This document shows, in pieces, positions 13,330 through 21,765 of a stretch of 35,120 bases of DNA. Both the position numbers and the translations under genes were made by a program. How positions within the stretch are numbered: the first letter of the stretch is position 1; each line of letters starts with the position of its first letter. The notes beneath the pieces are model-generated. The model saw only the letters and a list, made by a program, of their open reading frames with translations. It was not told the DNA's origin and did no database searches. Source of the DNA: a virus; the IMG/VR virus record IMGVR_UViG_3300047552_000159, positions 1 through 35,120 of that record. One strand, 5' to 3'.

Positions 13330-13474
13330 CAAGAAGTCTCCTACAAATCCTGTCAAGAAAGAAGCCCATGAAGGCCGTAAGGTCAAGGCTAGGATTTTAC
13401 ATGAAATTGAAGACACTGAACAACAACAGGCTATTCTGGAATTTAAGAAAAATGAAACTAACAAAAATGGATGA
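13310..13474 (+). CDS. Small basic hypothetical protein (54 aa)
   Basis: ATG 13310 follows GAGGA with short spacing and overlaps the preceding gene by 20 bases. The product starts MKTNHSNKKSPTNPVKKEAH, is Lys-rich, then has a helix through AAGGC-coded EGRKVKARILHEIED and QQQAILEFKK. It ends at TGA 13472-13474, overlapping the start of ribonucleotide reductase. It was found by direct reading. Its clean fit between two genes argues that it is real. No family recognised. Confidence 0.5.
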   Translation: MKTNHSNKKSPTNPVKKEAHEGRKVKARILHEIEDTEQQQAILEFKKNETNKNG

Positions 13475-15335
13475 TTACTCTAAGTATATTGCTAAAAGTC
13501 GATATGCCCGTTATCTTGAGGATGAGCATCGCCGCGAGGAGTGGGACGAGACTGTAATGCGATTCTGCAACTTCTTTAGTGAGCGTAACGAGAAGTTCCC
13601 AAAACAGCGAATCTTTGATGCTATTAACAGTCTTGAAGTTGTCCCTTCTATGCGAGCCTTGATGACAGCAGGTAAAGCACTAGATCGTGATAACGTTGCA
13701 GGATTCAATTGTTCTTTTGTTGCTGTAGATGATCCACGCGCATTTGATGAGATTCTGTACATCTTGATGTGTGGTACTGGCGTAGGTTTCACAGTAGAAC
13801 GTCAGCAAGTGGCTAAACTACCTGCAATTCCAGAAGAGCTTTTTGCAACAGAAACTACAATCTCTGTACGTGATAGTAAAATTGGTTGGGCTACAGCATT
13901 CCGCGAACTTGTTAGCCTATTGTATAGTGGTCGTGTTCCACAGTGGGATTTGTCTAAGCTACGTCCTGCTGGTGCTCGACTTAAAACATTTGGAGGTCGT
14001 TCAAGTGGGCCTGATCCTCTCAACGATTTGTTTAACTTTACTGTTAATCTATTTAAGCGAGCAGTTGGTAGAAAACTATCGTCACTCGAAGCACATGACC
14101 TTGTTTGTAAAATTGCAGACGTTGTCGTTGTTGGTGGTGTGCGCCGCAGTGCTCTTATCTCTCTTAGTAACTTGTCCGACGAACGAATGCGAAATGCCAA
14201 GAACGGACAGTGGTGGGAAGATAACGTACAACGCGCCTTAGCCAATAACTCTGTTGCTTATACAGAGAAGCCAGATATTGAAATCTTTATGAAGGAGTGG
14301 TTAGCCCTTATTGAGTCAAAGTCTGGTGAGCGTGGTATCTTTAATCGTGTTTCAGCACAGAAACAGGCACAGAAAACAGGTCGGCGGGACTGGAAACAGG
14401 ATTTTGGTACCAACCCATGTGGCGAGATCATCCTGCGTCCTAACTCTTTCTGTAACTTATCTGAGGTAGTTATCCGCGAAGATGATACACTTGAAACACT
14501 AAAAAACAAGGTTGAGATTGCTACGATTATTGGTACATTCCAATCTACTCTGACTCAGTATCGCTATCTGCGTCCTATTTGGCGTAAGAATGCAGAAGAA
14601 GAGCGTTTGTTAGGTGTATCCTTGACAGGTATTATGGATCATCCTGTTCTTAATCATGTAAATGAAACGGCGAAGGAATGGTTGAATGAACTACGGATTC
14701 ACGCAATTTACACTAACAAGGCTTGGTCTTTTGCCTTGGGGATTAACAGCAGTGTTTCTATTACTACTGTTAAGCCTTCTGGTACAGTCTCTCAGTTGGT
14801 TGATTCTGCCTCTGGCATCCATGCACGTTTTGCTCCATACTATATCCGTACTGTACGTGCTGACAAACTTGACCCAATCGGCAGACTACTACAAGATGCT
14901 GGAGTACCAGTCGAAGATGACGTTACAAAGCCAGACAAAACCAATGTCTTCAGTTTTCCGATGAAAGCGCCTAGCTCTGCTGTTTTCACAAAGGATCGTA
15001 CAGCAATTCAGCAGTTAGAACATTATATGATGGTTAAGGAGTGTTGGTCAGAACACAATCCAAGTATTACAGTATATGTAAAACAAGATGACTGGTTGGA
15101 AGTAGGGGCGTGGGTTTATAAGAACTTTGATTTGATTGGCGGTGTCTCTTTCTTGCCACAATCAGATCATGTCTATAAACAAGCACCATATCAGGAAATT
15201 ACACAGGAGCAGTATGAAGAACTAATCGCGAAATTCCCTAAGATTGACTGGTCTAAGTTAGCCTCTGAAGATACTGATAATACCACTGCTGTTCAAACAT
15301 TAGCGTGTAGTTCGGGCGTATGTGATATCCTATGA
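13452..15335 (+). CDS. nrdJ: Adenosylcobalamin-dependent ribonucleotide reductase, class II monomeric type
   Basis: Reduces ribonucleoside triphosphates to dNTPs using a cobalamin-generated thiyl radical and needs no oxygen. From ATG 13452 the protein is 627 aa. Catalytic residues line up with the Lactobacillus leichmannii enzyme: redox pair C87 (FNCSF) and C334 (SFCNLSEV), thiyl cysteine and acid C323/E325 (NPCGEI), with the same 11-residue spacing between C408 and C419. The C-terminal shuttle pair C619/C624 (CSSGVCDI) is also intact. It is somewhat shorter than the 739-aa bacterial enzyme. The host or environment must supply cobalamin. The thioredoxin-like protein at 632 is a candidate reductant. 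ATG 13467 is an alternative start; the open frame to 13368 overlaps another gene. Confidence 0.93.
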   Translation: MKLTKMDDYSKYIAKSRYARYLEDEHRREEWDETVMRFCNFFSERNEKFPKQRIFDAINSLEVVPSMRALMTAGKALDRDNVAGFNCSFVAVDDPRAFDEILYILMCGTGVGFTVERQQVAKLPAIPEELFATETTISVRDSKIGWATAFRELVSLLYSGRVPQWDLSKLRPAGARLKTFGGRSSGPDPLNDLFNFTVNLFKRAVGRKLSSLEAHDLVCKIADVVVVGGVRRSALISLSNLSDERMRNAKNGQWWEDNVQRALANNSVAYTEKPDIEIFMKEWLALIESKSGERGIFNRVSAQKQAQKTGRRDWKQDFGTNPCGEIILRPNSFCNLSEVVIREDDTLETLKNKVEIATIIGTFQSTLTQYRYLRPIWRKNAEEERLLGVSLTGIMDHPVLNHVNETAKEWLNELRIHAIYTNKAWSFALGINSSVSITTVKPSGTVSQLVDSASGIHARFAPYYIRTVRADKLDPIGRLLQDAGVPVEDDVTKPDKTNVFSFPMKAPSSAVFTKDRTAIQQLEHYMMVKECWSEHNPSITVYVKQDDWLEVGAWVYKNFDLIGGVSFLPQSDHVYKQAPYQEITQEQYEELIAKFPKIDWSKLASEDTDNTTAVQTLACSSGVCDIL

Positions 15336-15484
15336 TACATTATTTGATGTTCTCATTTATTACAGGATGTGTTCTTGGTCTTGAGTTGTTGAGTGCAGAA
15401 GATTTAGATATTGAAGAAGGCTGGGCGATTGTATTAGACCTCTTTATTATCCGAATTATGTTCATCTCAGAAAAAGCAGGATAA
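15332..15484 (+). CDS. Small membrane-like protein (50 aa), end of + strand block
   Basis: ATG 15332 overlaps the reductase stop (ATGA). The product starts MIHYLMFSFITGCVLGLELL and has a second hydrophobic run, AIVLDLFIIRIMFI, separated by an acidic stretch, so one or two short membrane segments are possible. Its TAA (15482-15484) touches the A-tract of the convergent terminator, so it is the last gene of this transcription unit. No family recognised. Confidence 0.55.
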   Translation: MIHYLMFSFITGCVLGLELLSAEDLDIEEGWAIVLDLFIIRIMFISEKAG

Positions 15485-15532
15485 AAAAATAGCCACATTG
15501 GATGTTGAGTCCTTTGTGGCTTTTTGTTTTTT
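15484..15532. terminator. Bidirectional intrinsic terminator between convergent gene blocks
   Basis: AGCCACA (15491-15497) pairs perfectly with TGTGGCT (15515-15521), with an inner GGA/TCC pairing in the 17-base loop. On the right is a T-rich run (15521-15532) serving the + strand; on the left an A-run (15484-15490) gives a U-run for the - strand. It overlaps the stop codon of the lysozyme gene. It would stop transcription from both sides, where the replication and structural blocks meet. Confidence 0.88.
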
Positions 15533-16022
15533 ACGACTTAAATAACTTAGACTCTGCTAATCTGCGTTTAGTTAGTCCTTTTAGTTTAATTCCCTGTGCT
15601 TTGTCCCATTTAAGAAACTCAAACGCAGCCTGTTCAAAGTCACCCCTTAAAACACACTTTCGCAAGGTACTGGATTGCAGATTTCCGGCACCACAATTAA
15701 AAGCAAAGTCTGTTAAGGCAGCAAGTTGATTTACTGATAGCTTGTTTGGACAGAGCCTTACGACAGCATCCAGCGACTTTCGCATATCTAGTTCAAGCAT
15801 CCTGTCAGCATATTCCTGTGTCCAAGGTTTATATTTAGAGAGGTCTTCCCACTTATTCCTGCTAAGAAGATGCCCCCAACCTTGTGTAGGAAAGCCAACA
15901 GGATCGTGATAAGCTTTCAAAAAGCACATTTCAAATGGTTTAGCAAGGCTAGAGGCAACACTTAGTACCTCCGCGTATTGATCACCTCTAAACATATTGC
16001 TAATCGAGTAGTCTAGCCTCAT
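15531..16022 (-). CDS. Endolysin, T4-type lysozyme (GH24)
   Basis: A muramidase that cuts peptidoglycan at lysis. The 163-aa product carries the GH24 catalytic triad E31-x8-D40-x5-T46 in FEMCFLKAYHDPVGFPTQGW, with the same spacing as T4 lysozyme (E11, D20, T26). NQLAALTDFAFNCGAGNL and LKGLTKRRLAES are the typical C-terminal helices. The N-terminus (MRLDYSISNM) shows no cleavable signal peptide, so export would depend on the holin. The start overlaps the holin stop (ATGA, 16019-16022). It is the last gene of the - strand unit and ends inside the terminator. Confidence 0.9.
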   Translation of the reverse strand: MRLDYSISNMFRGDQYAEVLSVASSLAKPFEMCFLKAYHDPVGFPTQGWGHLLSRNKWEDLSKYKPWTQEYADRMLELDMRKSLDAVVRLCPNKLSVNQLAALTDFAFNCGAGNLQSSTLRKCVLRGDFEQAAFEFLKWDKAQGIKLKGLTKRRLAESKLFKS

Positions 16023-16549
16023 TTTTTACCGAAGGCTTTGAGATGCTGCCTATTACCAAACCAGAATCCTAAGACAAGAAGTACAATAGCTCTATCTTCA
16101 GCACCCCAGACATTCAAGAGTGCAGCGGATAGACTTGAACTTTGCCTAGCGATTTCCAGTTCTGCCCATTTTACAGCCATATAGAAACCAAATGCGGCAT
16201 AGGTGATTGCAGGTCGAACAAGACCACTTAAGAAGTCAAGCGCGACGAACAAATAGAAGGCAGGGTATAATGCCCATCCTGCTAGTTTATCCTGTGCAGC
16301 ATCTAGTAACTGAACACCAAAGGATTGCATTGGTTTGTGGATTTCAGCAGTTTCAGCTATTTCAGCTTTAATGTCGCCTTCTATCCGTATTTCCTCTGCT
16401 CTCCATAAATGCTCTTGCTGTCCTTTTTGCATTTGCAGGGTAAGCATCTTAAGCTCATGTTCATTGTCTTGGCGACGCTGGAAGAACTTAACAGCCTCCC
16501 CGCAGAAAGGGGCAAGGAACCCCAATCCTGCTGAGAGAATTTCTATCAT
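16019..16549 (-). CDS. Holin-like protein, 3-transmembrane (GTA holin) type
   Basis: A 176-aa membrane protein just upstream of the lysozyme. Hydrophobic segments are an N-terminal one (SAGLGFLAPFCGEAV), a central one (WALYPAFYLFVALDFLSGLV and on into ITYAAFGFYMAV) and a C-terminal one (RAIVLLVLGFWFG). The middle WALYPAFYLF...RPAIT and the C-terminal GFWFGNR recall the three-segment holin family first described for gene transfer agents. Between the first and second segments is a charged helix (residues 25-70) with coiled-coil character. It would form the lesion that releases the endolysin. The overlap with both neighbours (16546 and 16022) supports one lysis cassette. Confidence 0.75.
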   Translation of the reverse strand: MIEILSAGLGFLAPFCGEAVKFFQRRQDNEHELKMLTLQMQKGQQEHLWRAEEIRIEGDIKAEIAETAEIHKPMQSFGVQLLDAAQDKLAGWALYPAFYLFVALDFLSGLVRPAITYAAFGFYMAVKWAELEIARQSSSLSAALLNVWGAEDRAIVLLVLGFWFGNRQHLKAFGKK

Positions 16550-17997
16550 TGTTTCATCAACTCATTATATCCAATACCACCCAGAGCAGGAGCACTCTGT
16601 CTAGTAGCACCAACTAAACGATTTGCTTGTTGTAGTGGGTTAATATCAGTTAGATACTTGGCACCCATTCCAGTTCCCTGCGCCTTGCCAAAGTTAAGTA
16701 GTTTGTTTGCAATGTTAACTTTAGGAGTGATACCGTAGAGGTATGGGCCTTTCGCATCTAGGTTGTTCTTTAGAACATCACCTTTGACATGACTTCCAAC
16801 ACCAAGAGATTCACCAACATGACCGATCTGGTACAGCGGATTCCGCGTATCGTCCTTAATCATTCTGCCTAACTGGTACGCATCAAGATTACCATCAACA
16901 TCAATAATATCTTTATTACGGGCATCCTGTAGAGTTTTAACAGCACGATACTTTGGATTTAGTTCATCAAGGGCTGCTTTGAGTTGCGGATTTGTGTTTG
17001 CTAGGCTTTGATTAATATTATCAATTGTGTCACCAATAGCATACTTTACATTACCGTCACTAGAGGTACGTTGAATCTTCTTAAGCTCAGAAACAATAAA
17101 CTTAAAGTCTTTACCATCCATAGCGCCACTCTGTTGGACAGATTGCAAACCCTGTACTAAACGATTCTTAAGCTGTGTTGGCATTGGAATCTGATTGGCA
17201 AATAGAGTAGTGATACTATCCTGAGCATTCTGTTCTAAAGGTACAAACTGGCCTAGGCTTGGATCAGAATAGACACGATCATATTCCTTGCCTAAAGTAT
17301 CAAAGCGATTGTCAAGGTATTTCTGATTTAGGTACTGAACACTAGAGGTATCGCCTGTAGCTTCAGCAGCCTTGTTAATCATAATGCGAGTATTCTTCTC
17401 TTTACCCATGATACGGGCATTCTTACTTTCCTGTACCTGTGTCGGATGGAGAGAAAGACCCCAATCATCAGCAGTTTTCCAAGCTTCTTTCTGTGTTGGT
17501 GAGGCTTTAGCCCAGAGATTGTTAGAAGCAATCTTAAGAACACCTCTACCAAACACTCCTGTTGGAACAGCCATTGTAGCTACATCCGGTGCAAGCTCAC
17601 CTAACTTAGATGCGACAGGGAATTGAGCACGTTCAGCAGCACGTTGATCTTCACCATATCCAAGGTCTTCCTGAGCCTGTTTTGACAGGAATGAATTTAA
17701 AAGACCTTTAGAGACTTTATCAACTGCCTGTGCTCCACCCGCCGCACCTAATGTACCATATACCAGACCACCTAAAGCAGAGCCTACTGGCCCCGCAGGA
17801 GCAAACTGTGCTGCACCTCCCATAAAGGCAGGAACACCTGTGGCAACAGCACCTAATGCAGCAGGAATATTCTCTAAAGCTGACTTACCAAATGCCATAA
17901 ACCTATTAGAGTCTGTAACATTTGGTTGTGCAACATCAGACGGTGGAACAAAGCTTTGCTCTACTTCAGCATCACTTGGCGGTGTCCATTCAGCCAT
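16546..17997 (-). CDS. Putative internal virion / DNA ejection protein (483 aa)
   Basis: A 483-aa protein of the probable ejection module. The N-terminal third has a long Gly/Ala-rich hydrophobic stretch (about residues 40-95; AALGAVATGVPAFMGGAAQF), as in proteins that enter or cross membranes during DNA ejection. The rest is helical and polar (QKYLDNRFDTLGKEYDRVY, and DELNPKYRAVKTLQDAR), with a region rich in Gln and Asn. It lies next to the three other large helical proteins in the order expected for podovirus ejection genes (like P22 gp7, gp20, gp16). No lytic transglycosylase motif was seen. Function is by context and composition. Confidence 0.55.
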   Translation of the reverse strand: MAEWTPPSDAEVEQSFVPPSDVAQPNVTDSNRFMAFGKSALENIPAALGAVATGVPAFMGGAAQFAPAGPVGSALGGLVYGTLGAAGGAQAVDKVSKGLLNSFLSKQAQEDLGYGEDQRAAERAQFPVASKLGELAPDVATMAVPTGVFGRGVLKIASNNLWAKASPTQKEAWKTADDWGLSLHPTQVQESKNARIMGKEKNTRIMINKAAEATGDTSSVQYLNQKYLDNRFDTLGKEYDRVYSDPSLGQFVPLEQNAQDSITTLFANQIPMPTQLKNRLVQGLQSVQQSGAMDGKDFKFIVSELKKIQRTSSDGNVKYAIGDTIDNINQSLANTNPQLKAALDELNPKYRAVKTLQDARNKDIIDVDGNLDAYQLGRMIKDDTRNPLYQIGHVGESLGVGSHVKGDVLKNNLDAKGPYLYGITPKVNIANKLLNFGKAQGTGMGAKYLTDINPLQQANRLVGATRQSAPALGGIGYNELMKQ

Positions 17998-19553
17998 TAT
18001 TTTGCTCCTTTTTTATATGTCTTCCCATCTGGGCCAACAAGAGTCTCACCAGGTTTCAGAGTAGCCCATTTGACATTAAAATCTTCAGGTGTAGTCAGTT
18101 TAGACTTAGTTTCACCCATCATCTGTCCAAATGTCTTTGTAGGATTCTTCTGGTTACGTAGTTCATTAATATCATTAACAGTAACAGGAATAACCTCTTT
18201 AACCATCTTAACAGCATCTTCCCACATAGCCATTTGTTCTGGTGGAGTAGCTTTAGATGCAAGTTTGACTTCTGCTGCCCGTTCAAATGCTTGACGCATC
18301 TGTGCAAAACGAGTCATAGCAGTCATAGCATCTTCACCTTGTTTAATACGATACTGATCTGTAAATTTATTAATATCAGCTTGACTTACGCTCAAACCAC
18401 CGTTAATCAAACGAGCATAGAAAGCACCAATGTTATCAACTTCTGCGTTATAGGAGTTTGTATATTCCTTAGACAGAGTTTTCTTTAAAGCCTGCACAGG
18501 AGCCTCAAATAGACCATTACCTAGTTTAACATCAGGGCCAAACCAGCCACTAGAAGCAGTAACAGGCATATTAACCAAGTTCTTAATAGCAGCCTGAGCT
18601 TCATTACCAGCAATAGCTACAACGTCAGCATACCGAGCTTCCCTAGCAGAGTTTGCCTTAGGCGCTTTGTGTTCTACAACCTGATTCAAAATACTTGTAT
18701 TATCTACTTGATAATCTCCAAGTGAATTCTTATATTTCTGTGATAAAGCATTTAAAAGGGAATTAACCCCCGCATAATCCTTTTTAGCAATTAAAGCATC
18801 CATCTGTTGCTGTTCTTCAGGAGAGGCATCAGAATACGAAAATCTTTTTTCTTGTTCTACTGTCTGAGAAGGTGTTGTAACTGTTTGTGTAGTAGTAGGT
18901 TGAGTTCCTAAAGATTGAGCAACCCGTGGGCGATTCATTTGCCAAGCAGCATAATCTTCTTCATAAATCTGGTCAATTGTCTTTCCAGTTAAAGAGGATT
19001 CTTTTGATACTACATTAAACGGAAGTGGTTTGTACGCACCCTTAGCAGCCTCCCGCGCATTTGTCATTGCTTCTGTTTTACCAAGAGCTTGTTGGTAGGC
19101 AGGATCAGTTGCATTAAGGATAGAAACATACTTAGAAACAGCAGCAAGAGTCTCTGGAGTTGGGTTTTCTAAAGCAGCCTTTCTTAATTTCTCTAAAGCC
19201 GCTTTACGTTCTTCTTCTGATAGGACATTTGGTAACTCAGCACTAGACTTTTCAAGTGCATTCTTTTGCAAACCAGCCTGTGATGTGTAAGTATCGCGAT
19301 AGGCATCTAACATAGGCTGTTCCATACCAACCTCGGCACGTTTTCCAGCTAACAGACCAACATTAATATCAGCCTGTTGTGTTGCTGCTTGACGTTCTGC
19401 GGCTAGTTGATTCATACGCATCTTGAGTTCGTTATTTTTCTGACGCTCAATATAATCATAAGCCTGTGATACAACCGTATTCGGACTCATAATCATTTTC
19501 ATGATTTCAGGCATTTGTGTCTGATCGTACTGTAATTCTTCCAATCCAGCCAT
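17997..19553 (-). CDS. Putative internal virion protein (518 aa)
   Basis: A 518-aa helical protein. The N-terminus (MAGLEELQYDQTQMPEIMKM) is followed by a long charged, Gln/Ala-rich helix (NELKMRMNQLAAERQAATQQ) suited to coiled coils. Central and C-terminal parts repeat short helices with a Thr/Gln-rich segment around 200-240 (GTQPTTTQTVTTPSQTVEQ). The TAATG junction links it to the downstream gene, and it is followed by another likely ejection protein. I see no enzyme motif. By position and composition it is a virion protein released with the DNA; this is inference. Confidence 0.55.
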   Translation of the reverse strand: MAGLEELQYDQTQMPEIMKMIMSPNTVVSQAYDYIERQKNNELKMRMNQLAAERQAATQQADINVGLLAGKRAEVGMEQPMLDAYRDTYTSQAGLQKNALEKSSAELPNVLSEEERKAALEKLRKAALENPTPETLAAVSKYVSILNATDPAYQQALGKTEAMTNAREAAKGAYKPLPFNVVSKESSLTGKTIDQIYEEDYAAWQMNRPRVAQSLGTQPTTTQTVTTPSQTVEQEKRFSYSDASPEEQQQMDALIAKKDYAGVNSLLNALSQKYKNSLGDYQVDNTSILNQVVEHKAPKANSAREARYADVVAIAGNEAQAAIKNLVNMPVTASSGWFGPDVKLGNGLFEAPVQALKKTLSKEYTNSYNAEVDNIGAFYARLINGGLSVSQADINKFTDQYRIKQGEDAMTAMTRFAQMRQAFERAAEVKLASKATPPEQMAMWEDAVKMVKEVIPVTVNDINELRNQKNPTKTFGQMMGETKSKLTTPEDFNVKWATLKPGETLVGPDGKTYKKGAK

Positions 19554-19555
19554 AA

Positions 19556-20569
19556 TTAACCTCCAAACATTTTAACAGCACTATCCAACAAAGGATTCAT
19601 ACGGTAATTACCATAAGCAGCACTATTCTGACCTAAACCAGATGCAAGTTCAGCACCACGACCAGCAGTTCCGCGAGGAGTAATTAAGCCACCGAGATAG
19701 TTCAAGTTATTTGTCTGAGCATTAAACAAGCCAGCTAAAGCACCTAGTTGCTGTGTATCAGCATTCTGTAGAGCAGCCATACCACTCATAGCATTCTGAT
19801 AAGCAGTGTTCTGAGCGCCACCAGCAACCTGTGCAGACTGGTTCAAGCCTTGACGATAGTTGCCAATATCCTTGAGGAAGTTATTTTGCATCTCGACAGC
19901 ACGATCACCATACTGACTTAAACGACCTTTTGCTGCATCGCGACGGGCCAGTTGCTGACCTAGTTGATTAGCTAAAGACTGATAACCACTAGAATTGTAA
20001 TATGCCATTGGATCAGAGTATGTCTGACCTAGGATATTCTGGTAATTACGATAATCACCCCCAAGAGGGTCAGTACCCATAATCTTCTGCTGTAGAGCTT
20101 GTACAACAGGATTAGTTTGGCCTTGTTTAGCAGCAATCAAATCTGCTAGCGTATTCTGTTGTCCCTGCACTTTGCCATACTGTTGCATCTGACCAAGCAT
20201 AAATGGGATTTCAGCTTGCTGACGGTATTGTAGATATGGATCAGCATTTGACAAAGCTTGTTGTGCTAGACCACTTAAAGCCTTGCTTTGGTTATTAGCA
20301 GCATTAGCACCATAAACACCACTTAGTAATTGACCAATACCTTTACCACCACCAAGAGCGTTGAATAGACTCCCTAGGTTGAAACCACTAAGGCCGTTTC
20401 CAGTTGGTAGGGATGAACCATTAGAGCCAACCAGATCATTCCACCAGCCTTGATCCATTGTAATGGAAGAGTCTTGCATGTTTGGAGACTGATTTCCAAT
20501 ACGATCTTCTGGTAGAGAGTCAGCATTCTGAGCATCAATTAAGTCTTGCAAATCGAGTTCATCATCCAT
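19556..20569 (-). CDS. Putative internal virion protein (337 aa), Gly/Gln-rich
   Basis: 337 residues with an acidic N-terminus (MDDELDLQDLIDAQNADSLP) and then a Gly-rich hydrophobic segment (FNLGSLFNALGGGKGIGQLL, about 64-83). A long Gln/Ala/Asn-rich helical part follows (QQALSNADPYLQYRQQAEIP, LGQQLARRDAAKGRLSQYGD). The pattern of helical segments and Gly-rich hinges is typical of phage ejection proteins. It sits between two genes of similar composition with 2-base gaps on both sides. No catalytic motif seen. Confidence 0.5.
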   Translation of the reverse strand: MDDELDLQDLIDAQNADSLPEDRIGNQSPNMQDSSITMDQGWWNDLVGSNGSSLPTGNGLSGFNLGSLFNALGGGKGIGQLLSGVYGANAANNQSKALSGLAQQALSNADPYLQYRQQAEIPFMLGQMQQYGKVQGQQNTLADLIAAKQGQTNPVVQALQQKIMGTDPLGGDYRNYQNILGQTYSDPMAYYNSSGYQSLANQLGQQLARRDAAKGRLSQYGDRAVEMQNNFLKDIGNYRQGLNQSAQVAGGAQNTAYQNAMSGMAALQNADTQQLGALAGLFNAQTNNLNYLGGLITPRGTAGRGAELASGLGQNSAAYGNYRMNPLLDSAVKMFGG

Positions 20570-20571
20570 AA

Positions 20572-21765
20572 TTATTTTCCTTTAAACATAGAATTCAGAC
20601 CACTAGAAGCACCTGCCATTAAGAGGTTTTCTGGTGAAATTTTACCTGTTGCGAATAGCTGATTTAAGCCTGATTTACCAACAGAGGATAAGATGTTACC
20701 TGCTGTTTGCGAAATACCTAGATTAGAAGCAAGTGTTCCACTGAGATTAGCAAGAGGCATTCCCGGAGCACCTAGCATAGAGAGCGCAGCACCACCGATA
20801 TTCCCATTAGCAGCAGCCATAGCAGCATTAACGTAGGGCATAAAGGCTTGCATCCCCGGAACAGCCATAGAAGCAATCTGCAAAACAGGAGCGATATCCT
20901 GCATAAATCCGCCTTGATGACCTTGAATTTCGCGAGCAGTTTTAAATTGCTGGTCTGCTTTTTGAGCACCTTGTAGAGCAGCATTTCTATCTAATGTTGT
21001 GCCATACTTTCTGTTAGCATAGTCATACAGAGAGTTAGTAAAGTCCGAGGTTAGTGGTGTAGCGCCAACGTTGAATGGTTCGCTACTGTTCTCTAATCCT
21101 GTTTGATATAGATCAGCCATCTTTAATCGCGCGACGCGATCTATCTCATCCTGTGATAAACCAAGAGATTTGCCTAGTTGCTGTTGATAGTTCTGATTTA
21201 GGTTAGTACCATAAACAGAGTTAAACTGCTCACCAATTAAAGACTGAACAGGATTATCTGGAATAACCTCTGTACTTCTGTATGTTGGCCCTAATACATC
21301 TTTTAAGCTGAAGGTTTCGCCTGATTTTGTACCGTAGATAAGATTGTTTAACAGATCATTCTGGTTTTGTTTAATCCAATTGCTTTTTTGATCTTCAGTT
21401 ACTTTTGCCGTATAATCCTCCCAAGAATTAAAGCCTTCAGGAGCACCACTTGTCTGATCCACACCAGCCAACATATTTAAATTAGGGGTAAATTGAATGT
21501 CTTTCTTCTGTAACCCTGCTAGACCGTAACCAGCCTCTAGTTCCTTGTAGATTTGTTCCGGATCGACTTGTTGAGTCAAACCTTGAATCTGTGAAACAGG
21601 AGATTGAACAGGGCTGGATAGGTCTGCGGTTGGTGTTTGTGGTTGTAGAGAATTATAATAGTTTGTTGAGATATTACTATATAAATCACCTAGGTTTCCG
21701 TAATCATATGATCCTGCACCTTGATAATTTTTAGCAATATTGGAATATAGATCAGGTAGATTCAT
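20572..21765 (-). CDS. Putative internal virion protein (397 aa)
   Basis: 397 residues. The N-terminus carries an imperfect repeat: LYSNIAKNYQGAGSYDYGNL followed by LYSNISTNYYNSLQ, two copies 22 residues apart. A helical middle (KADQQFKTAREIQGHQGGFM) leads to a Met/Ala/Gly-rich hydrophobic C-terminal part (PVLQIASMAVPGMQAFMPYV, then AAMAAANGNIGG). Such a hydrophobic part fits a protein that inserts into a membrane during DNA entry. Its start overlaps the stop of the preceding fibre-like gene (21762-21765). The role in ejection is inferred from position and composition. Confidence 0.5.
   Translation of the reverse strand: MNLPDLYSNIAKNYQGAGSYDYGNLGDLYSNISTNYYNSLQPQTPTADLSSPVQSPVSQIQGLTQQVDPEQIYKELEAGYGLAGLQKKDIQFTPNLNMLAGVDQTSGAPEGFNSWEDYTAKVTEDQKSNWIKQNQNDLLNNLIYGTKSGETFSLKDVLGPTYRSTEVIPDNPVQSLIGEQFNSVYGTNLNQNYQQQLGKSLGLSQDEIDRVARLKMADLYQTGLENSSEPFNVGATPLTSDFTNSLYDYANRKYGTTLDRNAALQGAQKADQQFKTAREIQGHQGGFMQDIAPVLQIASMAVPGMQAFMPYVNAAMAAANGNIGGAALSMLGAPGMPLANLSGTLASNLGISQTAGNILSSVGKSGLNQLFATGKISPENLLMAGASSGLNSMFKGK

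Noticed and set aside
13802-14245. 147-aa frame on the - strand within ribonucleotide reductase
   Set aside because: The reductase motifs lie on the + strand; the - frame is an artefact.
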